DNA of 64,000 nucleotides from Eulemur rufifrons (GCF_041146395.1 NC_090986.1:40832001-40896000), one strand, 5' to 3'. Positions 10,501-21,355 are shown, numbered from the stretch's first letter. A program made the numbers and translations. The notes: generated by a model from the sequence alone, not told the origin.

Positions 10501-10948
10501 GGTTTTATACAGTGCTTCTGAGAGTGACCTTTCAAAACACAAATCTGATTTTGTCACTCCTTTGTTTTTGTAGTTAAAGACTTTTCATGGCTCTTAGAAT
10601 AAAGATCACAATCCTTGACTTGATTTGCAAGGTTCTACATGTTTAAGCTCCGCGCCCCAACACTTACTTGTCGCCACACCCAGTCTCCTCCAAGCTCTCT
10701 ACATTCAGCCAATGTGGACTTTGTTAAATTTCCTGAGCCTTCTAATCTCTCCCACATCCAGATATGTCTTCCTACTCTCTGCTCTAATCCTGCCAAGCTG
10801 GCTGAGGTCTCAGCTGAAAGTCCCTTCCTCCAGAATCTTCCCTCTCCTCCCAGTCTGGGTTAGGTCTTCCAGAGTAGCTTGAAGTGCCCTCTCTGTTGAT
10901 ACTCAGCACATCCACAATTGCTTGTTTAACTTCTTTCATCTCTGTTAT
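10501..10948 (+). repeat. L2 LINE 3' region
   Basis: Contains the L2 phrases 'gtgacctttcaaaacacaaa', 'tttgtcactcctttg', 'tagaataaagatcacaatcc' and 'gcaaggttctacatg' in L2 order. It ends abruptly where an L1 3' end begins (about 10949). The open frames of up to 85 codons here are by-products of low stop density. Confidence 0.65.
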
Positions 10949-11640
10949 CCCAAAACAACAAATGTTTACGTGGATGTGGAGAGATAGGCAAACTCGTACA
11001 CTGCTGGTGGGACTGCAAATTAGTACAACCTCCATGGAAAGTAGTATAGAAATACCTCAAAGAACTAAAAGTAGAACTACCATTTGATCCAGCAATCCCA
11101 CCACTGGATATTCACCCAAAAGGAGGTGGGGGAAAGACATTCTGTAAAAAAGATACCCACACTTGAATGTTTATAGCAGCACAATTCACAATTGCAAAGA
11201 TCTGGAAACAACCCAAGTGCCCATCAATACATGAATGGATTAATAAAATGTGGTATATGTGTACCATGGAATACTACTCAGTTACAAAAAACAATGGTGA
11301 ACTAGCACCTCTTATATCATCCTGGATAGAGATTGAGCCCATCCTTTGAAATGAGGTATCACAAGAATGGCAAAACATGAACCACATGTACTCGCCATCA
11401 AGTTGGTACTAACTGATCAACACTAAGATGTTCACATGGTAGTAATACTCATGGGGTTCCAGTCAGGTGGGGGAATGTGAGGGGTAAACCCATAGCTAAT
11501 GGAAGCAGAGCACACTGTATGGGGAAGGACATGCTTGTAGCCCTGGCATGGGCAAGGCAAACGCATTACATGTAACCAAAATGTTTGTACCCCCGTAATA
11601 TCCTGAATTAAATTAAAAAAATAAATAAAAAGAGAAAAAA
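10949..11640 (+). mobile_element. 5'-truncated lemur-type L1: ORF2 3' end plus 3'UTR
   Basis: Begins in the ORF2 Cys-rich region ('acgtggatgtggagagatag', 'cactgctggtgggactgcaa') and reads through the 'gaatactactcagttac' end of ORF2. It continues to a lemur-type 3'UTR ending 'ccaaaatgtttgtacccccg' and an A-rich tail at about 11608-11640. Diverged relative to the intact L1 at 1-4542 and without an open ORF2 frame; an older relative. Confidence 0.9.
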
Positions 11641-12017
11641 ATGTGGTATATGTGTACCATGGAGTACTACTCAGCCATAAAAAATGGTGAACTAATACCT
11701 CTTGTGTTAACCTGGATGGAGCTGGAGATCATCTTCTAAGTGAAGTATCATAAGAGTGGAAAAACAAACATCACATGTACTCACCATTAAATTGAAACTA
11801 ATCAAACAACACTTATATGCACATATGGAAATAACCTTTATTGGAAATCAAGCAGGTGGGAGCAGGGAGAAGGGGATGGGTAAATTCACACCTAACGGGT
11901 ACAATGCACACTATCTGGGGGATGGACACAGTTATAACTTTGACTCAAAAGGTACAAAAGCAATTTATGTAACCAAAACATTTGTACCCCTGTAATATTC
12001 TGAAATAACAAAAAAGT
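11641..12017 (+). mobile_element. Second 5'-truncated lemur-type L1 3' end, head-to-tail with the first
   Basis: Starts exactly in the A-rich tail of the preceding element with 'atgtggtatatgtgtaccat', which also occurs at about 11249 in that element. It repeats the ORF2 terminus and 3'UTR to 'acatttgtacccctgtaata' and a short tail. The two copies differ at many positions, so this is a separate insertion or an old duplication rather than a recent tandem copy. Confidence 0.88.
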
Positions 12018-12760
12018 AAACTTGACATCTTATACAAAAAAAACCAGTTAGATTGATATGATACATTTCCACATAACATTTAGAGTAAGCATAAATTATA
12101 AAATCTTGGTCAAATCTCAAATTATTAAAAAAATTATTCTTGCTAAGACACAATGTATAGAACAAGACATTTCTTGAATCTTTCCAGTTGAGAGCTGACA
12201 GATCAATATTAATATTTCACTATTTTTTAGTGACTCCTGGAATAGTAATATTGATAATATCTTGGTTAATGAGGTTCACATGCATTTAAGATTCTCAATT
12301 TCTCTGAATCACATTCTCTAATATTAATAATTATATACTATTCCTGGCACTATATATGAGGCCATTTTTTTCATTGAATGAATCTATGTAAATGTTTTAT
12401 ATTTTGCAGAAGTTTGACTTTAATATTTGAGAATAATGTAAACCATTTAATAGAAGCATATGGGAAGCTTAAATATGTGTAGTGCAGAGAAGAAATATTT
12501 GGTAGATAGCAAGAATAATAGCAGGAAGAATTAGTGCATTGTAAACAGTGGAACAGATGGGAAATCATTTGATATTTTTAAAATGAATTTTTTCCCAGAT
12601 CCACACAATTACACATGTTCATTGTAAACAAGACAGAAAAATCTATGAGGAATTAAAACCTCTAATAGTGTCACCATGTAGAGTTAATTGACTAGAACAT
12701 CAGTTTACTGTGTTCTATTATTTTCATATATTATATACCTTGTTTCAAAATTATAATATT
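12018..12760. other. Unassigned AT-rich sequence
   Basis: Nothing recognisable on either strand; short open frames show no motif. Confidence 0.45.
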
Positions 12761-12775
12761 TGATTTACAAATTCA

Positions 12776-13114
12776 TTTATTTTTTTTTTTTTTGGAGACA
12801 GAGTCTCACTCTGTTGCCCAGGCTAGAGTGAGTGCCGTGGCGTCAGCCTAGCTCACAGCAACCTCAAACTCCTGAGCTCAAGCGATCCTCCTGTCTCAGC
12901 CTCCCGAGTAGCTGGGACTACAGGCATGCACCACCATGCCCGGCTAATTTTTTCTATATATATTTTTAGCTGTCCATATAATTTCTTTCTATTTTTAGTA
13001 GAGATGGGGTCTCGCTCTTGCTCAGGCTGGTCTCGAACTCCTGAGCTCAAACGATCCGCCCACCTCGGCCTCCCAGAGTGCTAGGATTACAGGCGTGAGC
13101 CACCGCGCCCGGCC
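12776..13114 (-). mobile_element. Lemur-type dimeric Alu, minus strand, with 13-bp target duplication
   Basis: Pol III SINE mobilised by L1 ORF2p. Read on the minus strand it begins 'ggccgggcgcggtggctcac', has a B box 'gttcgagacc', the lemur-type 'gagcaagagcgagacc' and an AT-rich insert before 'attagccgggcatgg', and ends in poly(A). It is flanked by 'tgatttacaaatt' at 12761-12773 and 13115-13127. CpGs are well preserved, so it is a young copy. It differs from the Alu at 39603-39940 at about four positions, all CpG-type. The 65-codon antisense-like frame in it is not a gene. Confidence 0.95.
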
Positions 13115-13365
13115 TGATTTACAAATTTAAAACATTTTTCCTATTTAATATTATCTTCTAGGCATTTTTTATTTTTATCTTGTAGAAATACACAAAACAT
13201 ATTTTTTCTTTGAAAACAAGCAAGATTTTAATGGTACCAAAATATTATCATTATGATTAATTTATTGACTAATTTTCTAGTCACTGATACTCAAGAAATT
13301 TATGTTCTAACATTATTAATAACAAGCACCATTGCTCAAAAATAGTTGTGTGCATGATTGATAGT

Positions 13366-13810
13366 TTTAGTAGCATGGATTCCTAGAAATGTAATTACTA
13401 GATCACAAATTATGCACGTTTTTAATGTTTTTGAGATTATTGTCAAATTACTTTCCCTAATGGTGTACAGCTGGAGTCCCCAATTCCCCCGCAGGAAAGT
13501 TTGCAGCAACCCCCCTGCCCCACCGCCCCCGTCCATGGAAAAATTGTCTTCCATGAAACTTAGGAATTGGGGGTGGGGCGCACAGCAGGAGGTGAGCAGA
13601 GGGCGAGCAATGGAAGCTTCCGCTTGCTGCTCCTCATCACTGGCACCACCCCCTCCCAAACTGAGGAATAATTGTCTTCCATGAAACTGGTCCCTGGTGC
13701 CAAAAAGGTTGGTGACCACTGGTGTACAGTATACACTTTAATCACTTCTTCATGAGAATGACATTTTTCAACTTACGCTTACCAATACTAGATACTCTTT
13801 CAAAACATCA
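13366..13810 (-). repeat. Ancient L1M fragment, interrupted by a MER1-type element
   Basis: 'ggattcctagaaatgtaatt' and 'gagattattgtcaaattact' are the reverse complement of the late ORF2 'ggcaatttggcaatatctat' / 'cttctaggaat' stretch of old L1s. Sequence resumes after 13729 ('tatacactttaatcac'). Short and diverged. Confidence 0.55.
13471..13721 (-). mobile_element. MER1-type hAT-Charlie non-autonomous DNA transposon with 8-bp TSD
   Basis: The right end 'ggttggtgaccactg' and the left end 'ctggagtccccaattccccc' form imperfect terminal inverted repeats of the kind 'CAGTGGTCCCCAACC'. The internal wording 'tggtccctggtgccaaaaag' and 'aaattgtcttccatgaaac' is the MER1 terminal region. The 251-bp element is flanked by a perfect 8-bp 'gtgtacag' duplication (13463-13470, 13722-13729), the hallmark of hAT transposition. 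No transposase is encoded; overlapping open frames of 108-127 codons on both strands are chance products of its GC-rich content. Confidence 0.85.
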
Positions 13811-14033
13811 TGCTAACTTCATAATATGAAAAGGTAAATCTTGGATTTACAATAAAACAATGAAACGAGGGAATGTATACCATTCATACATATTTGAAAA
13901 GGTTAACTGAGGATAATGACTACAGTGTTTCTTCATATATGAAATTTTCTTTTAAAAATATCTTCTAGGAAAATGACTCTGTGCTGAACCAAAGAAGACC
14001 TGGCCCTACTTACAGGTACTGTATATAGTCATT

Positions 14034-14080
14034 AACACACTCACATGCCTATACACATACACATACACATATACCCGTGA
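14034..14080. repeat. Imperfect (CA)n / (CATACA)n microsatellite
   Basis: Alternating 'acacatacac' units with interruptions, directly visible. Confidence 0.8.
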
Positions 14081-14537
14081 ATGCGTGCATTCTATTTCTG
14101 GTGCAGTTGTGTGAATTCAAATATATTGAGAACATCAGTTATGAAAAACAATGATAATAATCTTGTTGCACTCTAATGTTTCCATTCTAAGTGCTGGTTA
14201 TTATTTACTTGAGTATGACTGTCTTGTCCTTGGAGTAAAGCAGAAAATATGGAAATTTGAGTTTGTATGTGCTCACAAAGAGGAAAAAAAAGTAAAGGCA
14301 TTCATGAACCACTCCATTTACTCATCTTCCTGTTTGATAACAGCTTCAATCCTTTTCCTCTCCATATCAATTAATGAGAATAAAATTGAAAGCATCATAA
14401 TCTATATTCTGGTTATTCTAATGATGGCAAATGAAGCATCACATTAGCAAATATTTTTACCTAAAGAGAAGGTGACTAAATATAAGTCCTCCCTTTAGAG
14501 ATTTTGGTAGGAAATATTAAAATGCTGTTGTTTCAAG
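14081..14537. other. Unassigned sequence
   Basis: A 98-codon open frame at 14151-14447 on the + strand has no motif I recognise and ordinary AT-rich composition; probably chance. Confidence 0.4.
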
Positions 14538-14723
14538 ACCCATGTGGCCAAGTAATAAGAAGATCAAGCATTTCAAGATGAAACGCCAAGGCTTCGGTGC
14601 CTGTGTAGTCCCAGGCTGTAGTTCCTACAGGCTGGTCCGAGGTGGATCAGCTTGTTCCCAGCTGGCCAAAGTGGCCCTCAGGAGCCATCCAGAAGATGGG
14701 AGGAACAGCTTCAGTGAGGTCAG
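14538..14723 (+). other. Exon-like open segment with consensus splice donor
   Basis: A 186-nt, locally GC-richer segment follows a T-rich stretch ending in AG (14536-14537) and ends at CAG|GTAAGG (donor GT at 14724-14725), which fits the mammalian donor consensus very well. The frame from ATG 14542 is open through the donor and meets TAA only in the putative intron. I do not recognise the peptide (it contains FGACVVPGCSSYR). It could be an exon of an unannotated or non-coding transcript, a diverged retrocopy or chance. No neighbouring exon was found. Confidence 0.25.
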
Positions 14724-14727
14724 GTAA

Positions 14728-15552
14728 GGAGAATGTCATTTGGGAGTAGCCTCAAGGGATAGACATAGCTCTAACATTTGTCCTACAATCTAAACTTCTC
14801 ACTCACCCAAATTTTTGCCTTTGGAAAGCCTGATCTAATCTAACATAAAGATTAACATTTTTCTTGAGTTCTCCAAAGAATTTTTGAAACGTATTATAAT
14901 ATGTAATAAAATAGCAAGGCAATAAATGAAAAAATATAGGATAAGGCAAGTGGGGTAGTTGGAGGGTGGGGAGCAGAGATATAAGAAGATTAGTATAATG
15001 GAACTCAGAAGAAGTTGCAAAGTTTGGTTGGTAACAAAGAAAAAGAAATTAATATTAAAAAACAAAAAAGAAAAAGAAGAAGAAGTCAAACTTGTTCTCT
15101 GAACATGATTTGTGTTTGTATTGAATCAGAGACATTATTCCCACAAGGGGAATGGTTTAACAATTCATCAGTTCTTTTTTCCTCTGTAATTGAAGGCTTC
15201 TCAATTATATTCCAGTAAAGTACAGAATCCGAGACACGGAATGCTTAGTAGGCAACTCCAGATCAGTGTAAAAGAAATGAGCTATGTCTTCAACCCTATG
15301 GTAAAAGGCACAGTTAGAAGTATGATTTTAAAGGAATGAGTTCTGTGGTCTCTTGCTTATATTATGAAAACAAAAAAATCCCTTTGTGATATAACCTTTG
15401 TACTTAAAATCTAAAGAAAATAGACCTCTTATAAAGTCTAAATATCCATGAAACTATCACAACATTTGTGTTATACAATATTGCACTGATATTACTGAAA
15501 ACGGAATTAAGAAATAATGAATTAAATGATTTGACTTGGAGTAAAATAGCTA
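14728..15552. other. Unassigned sequence with a purine-rich tract
   Basis: An A/G-rich stretch at about 15039-15085 ('aaaaagaaaaagaagaagaa') is low-complexity. Nothing else is recognisable. Confidence 0.4.
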
Positions 15553-15735
15553 ATATTTCTTGAGCATTTACTATGTACCACACACAGTGCTAAAAATACT
15601 TTAAATACACTACCTCATTTAATAGTCAAAACAGCCATGTGAAATCAGTGTTATTTTTGTCTTTTTATCATAAATGAAAGTAGAGCTTAGTTCAGTAACT
15701 AAGTTATGACAGCTTGTAACAAGTAAATAGTCAAC
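15553..15735 (+). repeat. MIR SINE
   Basis: 'cttgagcatttactatgtac', 'cacagtgctaaaaatacttt' and 'cctcatttaatagtc' follow MIR order and wording closely. Confidence 0.75.
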
Positions 15736-16524
15736 TCTCTTGATTTGATTTAAGACTTGATCATAAAACTTTCCTATAACTATGGTTGTTTAATTTTCAT
15801 TAAACAAAATTTGGCTCTGGGATTGTGAATGTTGTAGATAATACCTATACATCTTTGCAGCTATTTTTTTATATTTTTGTTTTAGTGTTCTAAAATATGC
15901 TTTTATTTTTGGCTTATTGCAAGAATTTCTAAGGGCTTTCATACTAGGACTTTGGAGAACTCTGCTAATTGAACACAGAGGGAGGCTTTTGTTCCCTCTC
16001 CCGTTTTTAAGAAAAGTTTCTCTTGAAATATTTAGCTCTCATCCACTGTCAAAACATCTATCCCATGTCTCTCCTCTTGTTTTAAATGAATTTTATGAGG
16101 ATTCAGCTAGAAAAATGAACCTATAAAAAATGTCATGAGTTATGGCATGTTTCCAATCAATATCAGCATATCTAATTTGATCAATTTACAATTCTTTGTA
16201 AATTGTCTTTTAAAAGCGAATATTGAGGTTTCAAGTTATAGCTATATTGCAGTTGACTCTGTTCACCCCTACCAGCATCTTGCATAATATGTCTCCATTT
16301 CATAGAGGTCAAATAAATATTAATAGTTTTGGAACTTATTAAGAGGAATAAATTTTTACTAAATGACTTTATATGCATACCCCTTAGCATATGACTAGCG
16401 TATAACTGTTGGCTGTTATTATTAGCTAATATAATAATAGCATATCTTGGAATGTTTTACAGTCTAACGGGGAAGATGGGGTAAGTCCAGAGACATATAG
16501 TTGTTCAAACGCTTCCTCTTTTTT
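15736..16524. other. Unassigned sequence
   Basis: No recognisable gene. Short open frames at 15917-16126 (+) and 16181-16390 (-) lack motifs. Confidence 0.4.
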
Positions 16525-17920
16525 CCCCCAGTTTTTCTGAAGTATGATTGACAAATAAAAATTCTATATCTTTAAGGTGTACATGATGTTTTGATATACA
16601 TATATATTGTGAAATGATTATCACAATCGAGATAATTAACATATCCATCACCACCCCATATAGTTACCATTTGTGTGTATGTGTGGTGAGAACATTTAAG
16701 ATCTAATCTCTTCTCTGATGGAAATGTACAAGGAGATTAATGCTGTTTTCATGCCTGCTCACACAACATCCTTCTGCAGCCCAGGAATCAAGGAGTAATT
16801 TCAACTTTCAAGTCTTATTAAGAAATACATTTTTTTTATGGATGTCACTGCCATGGTTAGTGATTCCTCTGATGGATCTGGGCAAAGGAAATTGAAAACT
16901 TTCTGGAAAGGATTCACCATTCTAGATGCCATTAAGAACATTTGTGAGTCATGGGAGGAGGTCAAAATATAAATATTAATCGGAGTTCAGCAGAAGTTGA
17001 TTCCAACCTTCACGATGACTTTGAGAGGTTCAAGACTTCGGTGGAAGAAGGAACTGCAAATGTGGTGGCAGCAGTAAGAGAACTTGAATTAGAAGTGGAG
17101 CCTAAAGATGTGACTGGATTGCTGCAATCTCATGATCAAACTTAAATGGATGAGGAGTTGCTTCCTATGGATAAACAAAGAAAGTGGTTTCTTGAGATGG
17201 AATCTACTCCTGGTGAAGGTGCTGTGAACACTGTTGAAATGACAAAGGATTTAGAAGATGACATGAACTTAGTTGATAAAGCAGTGACAGGGTTTGAGAG
17301 AATTAAGTCCGATTTTGAAAGAAGTTCTACTGTGGGTAAAATGCTATCAAACAGTGTTGCATGCTACAGAGAAATCTTTCATTGAAGGAAGAGTCAATGG
17401 AAGAGATAACCTTTATTGTTGTTTTATTTTTTAAGAGATTACTACAACCATTCCAACCCTCAGCAACTACCAGCCTGATCGATCAGCAGCCACTAACATC
17501 AAAGAAAGTTCCTCCACCAGCAAAAAATTGCTACTCACTGCAGGCTCAAGTGATGCTTTGTATATTTTAATAATAAAGTATTTTTTAATCAAAAAAATCT
17601 AATCTAACAAATTTCAAGTATATAATACAGTATTATTAACTATAGTCACTATGCTGTACATTTGATGTACAGAACTCATTCACCTTGCATAACTGAAACT
17701 TGTACATTTTGAGCCATTTTCCCCTCCCCCTCCATTCTACTTTCCGCTTCTATGAGTTTAGCTTTTTTAGATTCCACATACAAGTGAAAGCATGAAGTGT
17801 TTGTCATTCTGTACCTGGCTTATTTCACTTAGCATAATGTTCTCTAGGTTCATCCATGTTGTTGCAAATGAGTTTCTTCATTTTTAAGGCTGAATAATAT
17901 CCCATTGTATATATTAAACA
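16525..17920 (-). mobile_element. L1MA-like 3' end, minus strand, split by a retrocopy
   Basis: Reverse complement of an L1 3'UTR: 'tgattgacaaataaaaattc', 'gtgaaatgattatcacaatc' and 'taacatatccatcaccac' up to 16709. It resumes at 17597 with 'aacaaatttcaagtatataa' and 'attaactatagtcactatgc', then the end of ORF2 ('ggctgaataatatcccattg') to about 17920. The two parts join seamlessly if the 16710-17596 insert and one copy of its duplication are removed. Confidence 0.85.
16710..17596 (+). pseudogene. Processed retrocopy of a Tigger-derived (TIGD1-like) transcript, 5'-truncated
   Basis: Translation in shifting frames gives pogo/Tigger transposase C-terminal wording: 'INAVFMPAHTTS' from the end of the DDE domain, then '[16 protein letters not shown]', 'RELELEVEPKDV', '[16 protein letters not shown]' and '[19 protein letters not shown]'. 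This matches my memory of TIGD1, a gene descended from a Tigger1 transposase. In-frame stops (for example TAA at 17143-17145) and a frameshift near 16970 disable it. Retrocopy hallmarks: AATAAA at 17572-17577, a short A tail at 17591-17596, and a 9-bp duplication 'atctaatct' at 16701-16709 and 17597-17605. No Tigger terminal inverted repeats are present, so it arrived as RNA rather than as a transposon. The host is an L1MA-like element, so the retrocopy is younger than that. Confidence 0.8.
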
Positions 17921-18164
17921 CTTTCTAAATCATAAGGAAAAAATGTCATTTGAATGACTCTATGCTTTATATATTTGTTCTGTTTCCTTCATTAAATTTT
18001 AAAATATTCCAAAATATAAGTTGTTATTGTGTTTGTGTATAGATTGTTGGATAAAAACTTAACCTAAATTTGTAGGATTCATTTTATAAATCTATGCAAT
18101 CATTGCTATGAAATATAAAGCCTTGCTATGGTTAACTAATTTGACATTAGCTTTTAATATTAAT

Positions 18165-18240
18165 GATAGTGTTTCTCAGTGTATCTGCCATCAACCACTT
18201 TTTCAGAATAACCTGAGGCATTTTAAGAAGTACAGCTTCT
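18165..18240 (+). repeat. MER5-like hAT fragment
   Basis: 'tgtttctcagtgtatctgcc' and 'tcagaataacctgaggcatt' resemble the MER5A head ('cagaatcacctggggag'). Short and diverged. Confidence 0.4.
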
Positions 18241-18361
18241 GTGGAAAAGGTTATTAAATCAAGCTTCCAGTTTTAAATAATTTAATATTAAAAAAAATCT
18301 TCATAATACAAGTAGGTTCAATTTGCTCTTTCTTATTACATAGGATAATATTAGATTTATT

Positions 18362-18500
18362 TGGCCTATTTATTTCTGTATTTATTTATTTATTTTTATT
18401 TTGGATTAGTACAGAGATACAAACGTTCAGGTTACAAATATTGCCTTTGCCTTGCCCGAGTCAGAGCTATAAGTGTGTCCACCCCCTTAAATTGCAGCCG
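18362..18500 (-). mobile_element. Fragment of a lemur-type L1 3'UTR, minus strand
   Basis: A (TTTA)n-like tail is followed by 'acaaacgttcaggttacaaa' and 'cttgcccgagtcagagctat', collinear with the inverted L1 3'UTR at 56934-57141. Truncated within the 3'UTR. Confidence 0.65.
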
Positions 18501-18604
18501 TTATTGTCCAAACTGTTTTAATGTGAATACAGGTATAACCACATTTATGAACAATGGATAGGTTATGGTCCAAACTTTTGCATTTAAAATTTGGAAAAGA
18601 TTTT

Positions 18605-18745
18605 TTTTAGAAAAGAGGTTCACAGCTACTTGCTTCAGAATAACCTGGGGTGTTTTCAGCAATGTAGGATCCGGGGCCCTTTGTCAAGCCAACTACATTA
18701 GCATCTCTAAGGGTGGGGCCCAGGAATATCTATTTTAGACAAACT
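18605..18745 (+). repeat. MER5A-like hAT-Charlie fragment
   Basis: 'tcagaataacctggggtgtt', 'ccggggccctttgtcaagcc' and 'aagggtggggcccaggaata' match MER5A order. Confidence 0.6.
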
Positions 18746-19869
18746 AGTGATTTTTACTCATACTAAAAATCAGATAAAAAGGCTAATTTCTTTGCCCTTG
18801 AGTACAGGACTGTGATTGGTTAGGGTCCGAGTGTTTCAGTAAGGAGGCAGTACTAGCTAGCACCATTCCTTCTGCACTGGGTGGCTGTTTGCTGAGATGA
18901 TGCAGTCCCTGTCAAGGTCAAAAGTTCTGAGGCTCTGTGGGGAGCCCTACCAGCCCAAGCTCCCGTCTACCACATTCTCTGCGGGGCAGAATTTAGGAAT
19001 GGGCATGCGTTAGAAGGGATCACTTACATCACAGCAGGCATGAAATTGATGTCCCAAAACCAGACGATTGAACACTTTTATCTAAATTAACTAATTAAGT
19101 CTAGATTAAACAGAAAAACTTTCTATGTTTCATTTTTGTCAATAACAGAGAAACTGAAAATCTTGCCTGAGTCAATCAGTATCATTAAACTGAAAGCCAG
19201 TGATTATCATTTGGTAGCTATATGGGCATGATGCCCATATATCCCAGTTAGCCTGGTTCTGATATAAGCCTGACCTTATGGTTTAATGATTAGTGATCAG
19301 TTATAAACTATATCACTAACAGCGCTTTCTTTCACTTTCAATAGTGCCCTGGTCTCATGTAGTTATCTAGTCTATAGATACATCTCTACAGGAGATTGAG
19401 CAGAGTGTGACACGTCCTTGAATTTATGTGTATGTTCTTAAAGTCAAATGTCTGATCTGTTTGTTTCATGATAGCTAAATTTTCAGGAAAATATTTTTTA
19501 GTTAACTGATATTTCTGGTAATTTGAATCTAACCCTTTAAAAATCTCCTTATGCTACATGTTAAATGTATATATAGCCTTTAATTTTAGACATTTTAAAC
19601 ATTAGAGTGAAAGTGAACCAGAAGCACTATAGGACTGAGGTCCTCCAGGAACTGAGTTATAAAAGTGGGGTCCTATCATTATTGGGACTAAAGTAATTTT
19701 GATTATAGTTAAAAGTCTTTTGGAAGGAATTGAGTTGAAAAGTAGATGGCTTAAGCACTCTGAAAGCAGATGTTAGAAGACAGTCTGCCAACAAAAGACA
19801 GATAAAAAGACAAGCAAAATGGTTTTACTTTATACCAGGAAAGACATTTGGCACTCTCTATTTAAAAGG
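18746..19869. other. Unassigned sequence
   Basis: No gene recognised. Contains a 21-bp perfect palindrome at 19220-19240. Confidence 0.4.
19220..19240. repeat. Perfect 10-bp inverted repeat with a 1-nt centre
   Basis: Arms 'atatgggcat' and 'atgcccatat' around a single G. It is too short to be a transcription terminator or cruciform of note, but is exact. Confidence 0.9.
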
Positions 19870-20060
19870 CTCTTTGTGACCATTAATTAGTTAATCCTAA
19901 CAACCTCCTGGTAGACTACATCAGCATTATTATCACTTGCTGCAGCAAAGCTTGAAATACTATAAGATTAAGGAGCTTTAGCAAGAATTGAAAGCTAATG
20001 AATGGCACAGTAAGAATTAGAACTGAGTCTCTGTTGGGCAATTCTATTTGAGTCCACCAG
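19870..20060 (+). repeat. MIR SINE (diverged)
   Basis: 'tagttaatcctaacaacctc', then 'aaggagctttagcaagaatt' and 'aagaattagaactgagtctc' match MIR core and 3' wording. Confidence 0.5.
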
Positions 20061-20789
20061 GCCAGAGTTTCTGTAGTGTGGCCAACATACTGCCCTATGA
20101 TTATAGAAGAGCACCCCGAGGAATGCCTACGCCTGATAAGAAAAGATCAGCTCAAAGCAACTTGGAAAGCTGAATGGAATGTGTAAGTCCATGAAGGCAT
20201 GGAGATGCTATCTTTACCTCAGAGCTTCATGGAGAGAAAGACATGCTTCAGTTTCCCCTGAAAGGAGACACATGCTAAAGAAAAAAAGTAATTGGCCTTA
20301 GTGAAGGATTCTAAATCGTATCAACTTACAGCAAAGAGTAATATAGAGGGATGCAAGGGACAAAGCTGTTTATGTTTTGAGCTGCATCCTTTCACAATAA
20401 TTACAGTTGTGCATTGAAACAAATAGTTTGCTGGGATCACCATCAGAAGAAGAAAAAAAAATCACTGCAGTTTTCTTAAACCCAGGTAAAATCTGAGAAG
20501 AAACTGGTTAACTTGAAGAAATCTCAGAATTAGGGAAGTATTTGCCCTCCTACTTCATATTAACAAGCAAATTTCCAGTCAATTCATGGAAGAAACACAA
20601 TGACAAAATGTTATTAAACAAGTTGTAGAAAAAAAGATGACATAATTTTTCTAAAATTTATGAATATTCTTGGTATTTAGAAGTTCTCCCCTGACAGCCA
20701 ACAAGTTTTTTTTTTTTTTCTTTATATTATCTTGGGATGGAGAGGTTTTCTTTTGAAGAAAAGATGGACTCCTAACTTATTTTTACATC
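20061..20789. other. Unassigned sequence
   Basis: Nothing recognisable apart from a T run at about 20707-20720. Confidence 0.4.
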
Positions 20790-21350
20790 AAAACAAATAC
20801 CAGTGTATTACATATATAAGTGAAAAAAAACAGTACTAGAAGAAAATACATGTGACTCTAAATAATTTGGAGTTGAAAAACATTTGTTGAAGCTTGTCAT
20901 ATAAATAGACACATATAGGAAAATGATTGGTGCTTTGTATATAAATGTGAAAATACTGTAAATAAAATTAAATACTAATTTTGAGAAAAATTTGTAGTAT
21001 ATTATTATCATTAATAGATTAACATTCTTAATATAAAAAGAACTCTTGCAAACCAATAAAATAGACAAAAATGCATTAGAAAGTGAGCAAATAAAATCAT
21101 AAGAGGAAGTACAATTAGGTAATTAAAATGCCTGACTTTAGTAGTAATCAAAGAAAATTAAATTTAAAGATATGTATATATAATACAAAAATTAAGTTGA
21201 CAAGGAAGACTATAGTAGTAATATCTAGTGTGAACATGGATGTAAATAAAAGATACACCCTAAAAATTAAGTTGCTAATTAGTAACAGGTATATAAAAGG
21301 AAATATAGTAATATGTATCAAAAACTTTAAAAATATACATGCCTTTTTTG
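20790..21350 (+). repeat. Ancient L1M/HAL1-like fragment
   Basis: 'aaaagaactcttgcaaacca' followed by 'tagtaatcaaagaaaattaa' is diverged late-ORF2 wording of old L1s ('agtaatcagggaaatgcaaat'). AT-rich and full of stops; the open frames of 86-87 codons here are chance. Confidence 0.5.
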
Positions 21351-21355
21351 TCACC

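Noticed and set aside
13336..13745. Overlapping 108- and 127-codon frames on opposite strands
   Set aside because: They fall in a GC-rich MER1-type transposon end with few stops; neither resembles a known protein and both cross the element boundaries.
14628..14645. 'ggctggtccgaggtgg' resembling the start of a Y RNA
   Set aside because: The match ends after about 12 bases and no Y RNA stem partner or pol III terminator follows, so it is chance.
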